Assembly: GCA_910586575.1 (NCBI GenBank)
Contig: CAJUJQ010000149.1
Span: forward strand, 1 to 7,506
Direction of reading: 5' to 3'
Length of the DNA: 7,506 bases
DNA from: an uncultured Clostridia bacterium
Lineage (GTDB): Bacteria; Bacillota; Clostridia; Oscillospirales; Butyricicoccaceae
The position numbers were made by a program, and so were the translations under genes. Each line of letters starts with the position of its first letter. The stretch's first letter is position 1. Positions 6,478-7,506 of the stretch are shown here, in pieces. The notes beneath the pieces were generated by a model, which did not search any database, was not told the origin of the DNA, and saw only the letters and a list, made by a program, of their open reading frames with translations.

Positions 6478-6499
6478 CCGCCCGTTTTTCCTGTATAAT
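6471..6499 (+). promoter_or_regulatory. Housekeeping-type promoter of the LuxE-like gene
   Basis: A perfect -10 TATAAT (6494-6499) lies 17 bp downstream of TTGCTG (6471-6476), which matches the -35 consensus only in its TTG. Transcription would begin near 6506, about 28 bases before the ATG at 6534. The ideal spacing and perfect -10 support the call; the weak -35 suggests moderate strength or help from an activator. Confidence 0.65.
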
Positions 6500-6533
6500 A
6501 GACCGTATCAGACCGGAAAGGGGAGACGGCTCT

Positions 6534-7506
6534 ATGAGCTTCCGCACAACACTGTTTGGCTGGCGTGACCCTTACGATATTGCCGGAACGGATGCGCTGT
6601 TTGTTGAGGCGATGCGGGAAAACGTCCTTTTTCATCAGCAGAACTGCCCGGAATACCGCGATATCCTGAAACGGGAGGGTTTTTCGCCGGAACAGCTGCG
6701 GGAAACTGGCGGCCTATGGCGGGTTCCCGTCCTGCCGACGCTGTATTTTAAGCGGCATACGCTGTTTTCGGTTCCGGAACGGCGTATGGTACTCCGTTCC
6801 ACCTCCTCGGGTACCTCCGGCGCGATGAGCCATATCGGCTGGGAGTGGCAGGACTGCCTGCACGCGCTGCGCATGGTGCTCCGTGTCACGCGGGCACACC
6901 GGTTGCTTTCCCCAATCCCAACGAATTACCTGGTACTCGGCTACCAACCGCACCGCTCCAACCAGACCGCGATTTCCAAGACCGCGTTTGGGTTTACCTT
7001 CTTTGCGCCGGGAGTTCACCGGAGCTATGTGCTCCGATATCAAAAGGATGGTTATAAACTCGACCTGGACGGGCTGAAAGCGGCACTGCTGCGGTACAGC
7101 CGCCAGCCGTTCCCGGTGAGAACAATGGGATTTCCGGCGTACACCTATTTTTTCCTGCGGGAGCTGCATAAGGACGGCATCCGCTTAAAACTGCATCCAG
7201 CCTCCCGGGTTTGCATGGGCGGCGGCTGGAAGCAGTTTTATGCGGAAAAGGTCGAAAAAGAGGCGCTTTATGCGCTGGCGGAGGAGGTTTTGGGAATCCC
7301 GGAAAACCGTTGTCACGAATTTTTCGGCGCGGTCGAGCATCCAATTTTATACGCCGACTGCCGGGCGCATCATTTTCATATTCCAATTTATTCGAGGGTT
7401 ATTATCCGGGATGTCAAAACGCTGGAACCGCTGCAGATGGGGGAGACCGGGCTTGTCAATCTGCTGACCCCGTTGGTGCTCGGCGGCCCGCTGTCCAGCG
7501 TTATGA
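6534..7506 (+). CDS. LuxE-like acyl-protein synthetase / ANL-type adenylating enzyme, 3'-truncated
   Basis: An open frame of 324 codons running off the window end, starting at ATG 6534 with AAAGGGGAG (6517-6525) 8 bases upstream. It resembles the LuxE/acyl-protein synthetase branch of adenylate-forming enzymes, which activate a carboxylic acid with ATP to an acyl-adenylate. Visible motifs are the phosphate-binding loop RSTSSGTSG (88-96), an aromatic-Gly-x-x-Glu element FFGAVEHP (263-270) in place of the YGxTE motif, and GETGL (303-307) matching the usual GExG position. LuxE family members are around 360-400 residues, so perhaps 40-70 residues are missing. No signal peptide or membrane segment is seen. 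In luminous bacteria LuxE works with the reductase LuxC, and some anaerobes carry LuxE/LuxC-like pairs without luciferase. Whether a reductase follows here is outside the window, and the substrate is unknown. It could instead be a PaaK/phenylacetate-CoA-ligase-like relative. Confidence 0.75.
   Translation, partial: MSFRTTLFGWRDPYDIAGTDALFVEAMRENVLFHQQNCPEYRDILKREGFSPEQLRETGGLWRVPVLPTLYFKRHTLFSVPERRMVLRSTSSGTSGAMSHIGWEWQDCLHALRMVLRVTRAHRLLSPIPTNYLVLGYQPHRSNQTAISKTAFGFTFFAPGVHRSYVLRYQKDGYKLDLDGLKAALLRYSRQPFPVRTMGFPAYTYFFLRELHKDGIRLKLHPASRVCMGGGWKQFYAEKVEKEALYALAEEVLGIPENRCHEFFGAVEHPILYADCRAHHFHIPIYSRVIIRDVKTLEPLQMGETGLVNLLTPLVLGGPLSSVM

Noticed and set aside
5464..6498. A 344-codon open frame on the + strand
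   Set aside because: It is the antisense of the DUF362 gene, has no ribosome binding site, and its peptide shows no recognisable family. The minus-strand gene has clear family motifs, a Shine-Dalgarno, promoter and terminator.

Overview
The window looks like one end of a metagenomic or draft-genome contig from a low-GC-lineage Gram-positive anaerobe, most likely a gut Clostridia (Oscillospiraceae/Lachnospiraceae type). This rests on strong AAGGAGG-type ribosome binding sites, roughly balanced base composition, and protein families that travel together in such genomes: a DUF6870-like small protein, large serine recombinases and a short DUF362 protein. The species cannot be named from the sequence.

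Layout: bases 1-34 are not biological. They match the Illumina TruSeq read-2 adapter and fuse an artificial N-terminus onto the first ORF. Bases 35-240 are the 3' end of a small accessory protein resembling DUF6870. Bases 286-5193 hold three consecutive, intact large serine recombinases on the + strand, packed with a 1-bp gap and then a 4-bp ATGA overlap, so they are probably translated from one message. Together these four genes look like the right-hand end of an integrative (probably conjugative or mobilizable) element whose remainder lies left of the window.

Bases 5194-5381 carry no convincing gene. They contain inverted repeats and should hold the junction between element and chromosome. 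Beyond this lies what appears to be host chromosome: a strong intrinsic terminator (5382-5408), a minus-strand DUF362-family gene (5422-6297), a divergent regulatory region, and a plus-strand LuxE/acyl-protein-synthetase-like gene (from 6534) cut by the window end.

The best regulatory signal is at 6358-6388. A perfect 20-bp palindrome sits between a consensus -35 (TTGACA) and a near-consensus -10 (TATCAT) with a 19-bp spacer, which is the architecture of a MerR-family-activated promoter and reads into the DUF362 gene. The LuxE-like gene has its own promoter with a perfect TATAAT. The three recombinases probably act together or redundantly in excision and integration; the DUF362 and LuxE-like genes are probably unrelated to the mobile element.
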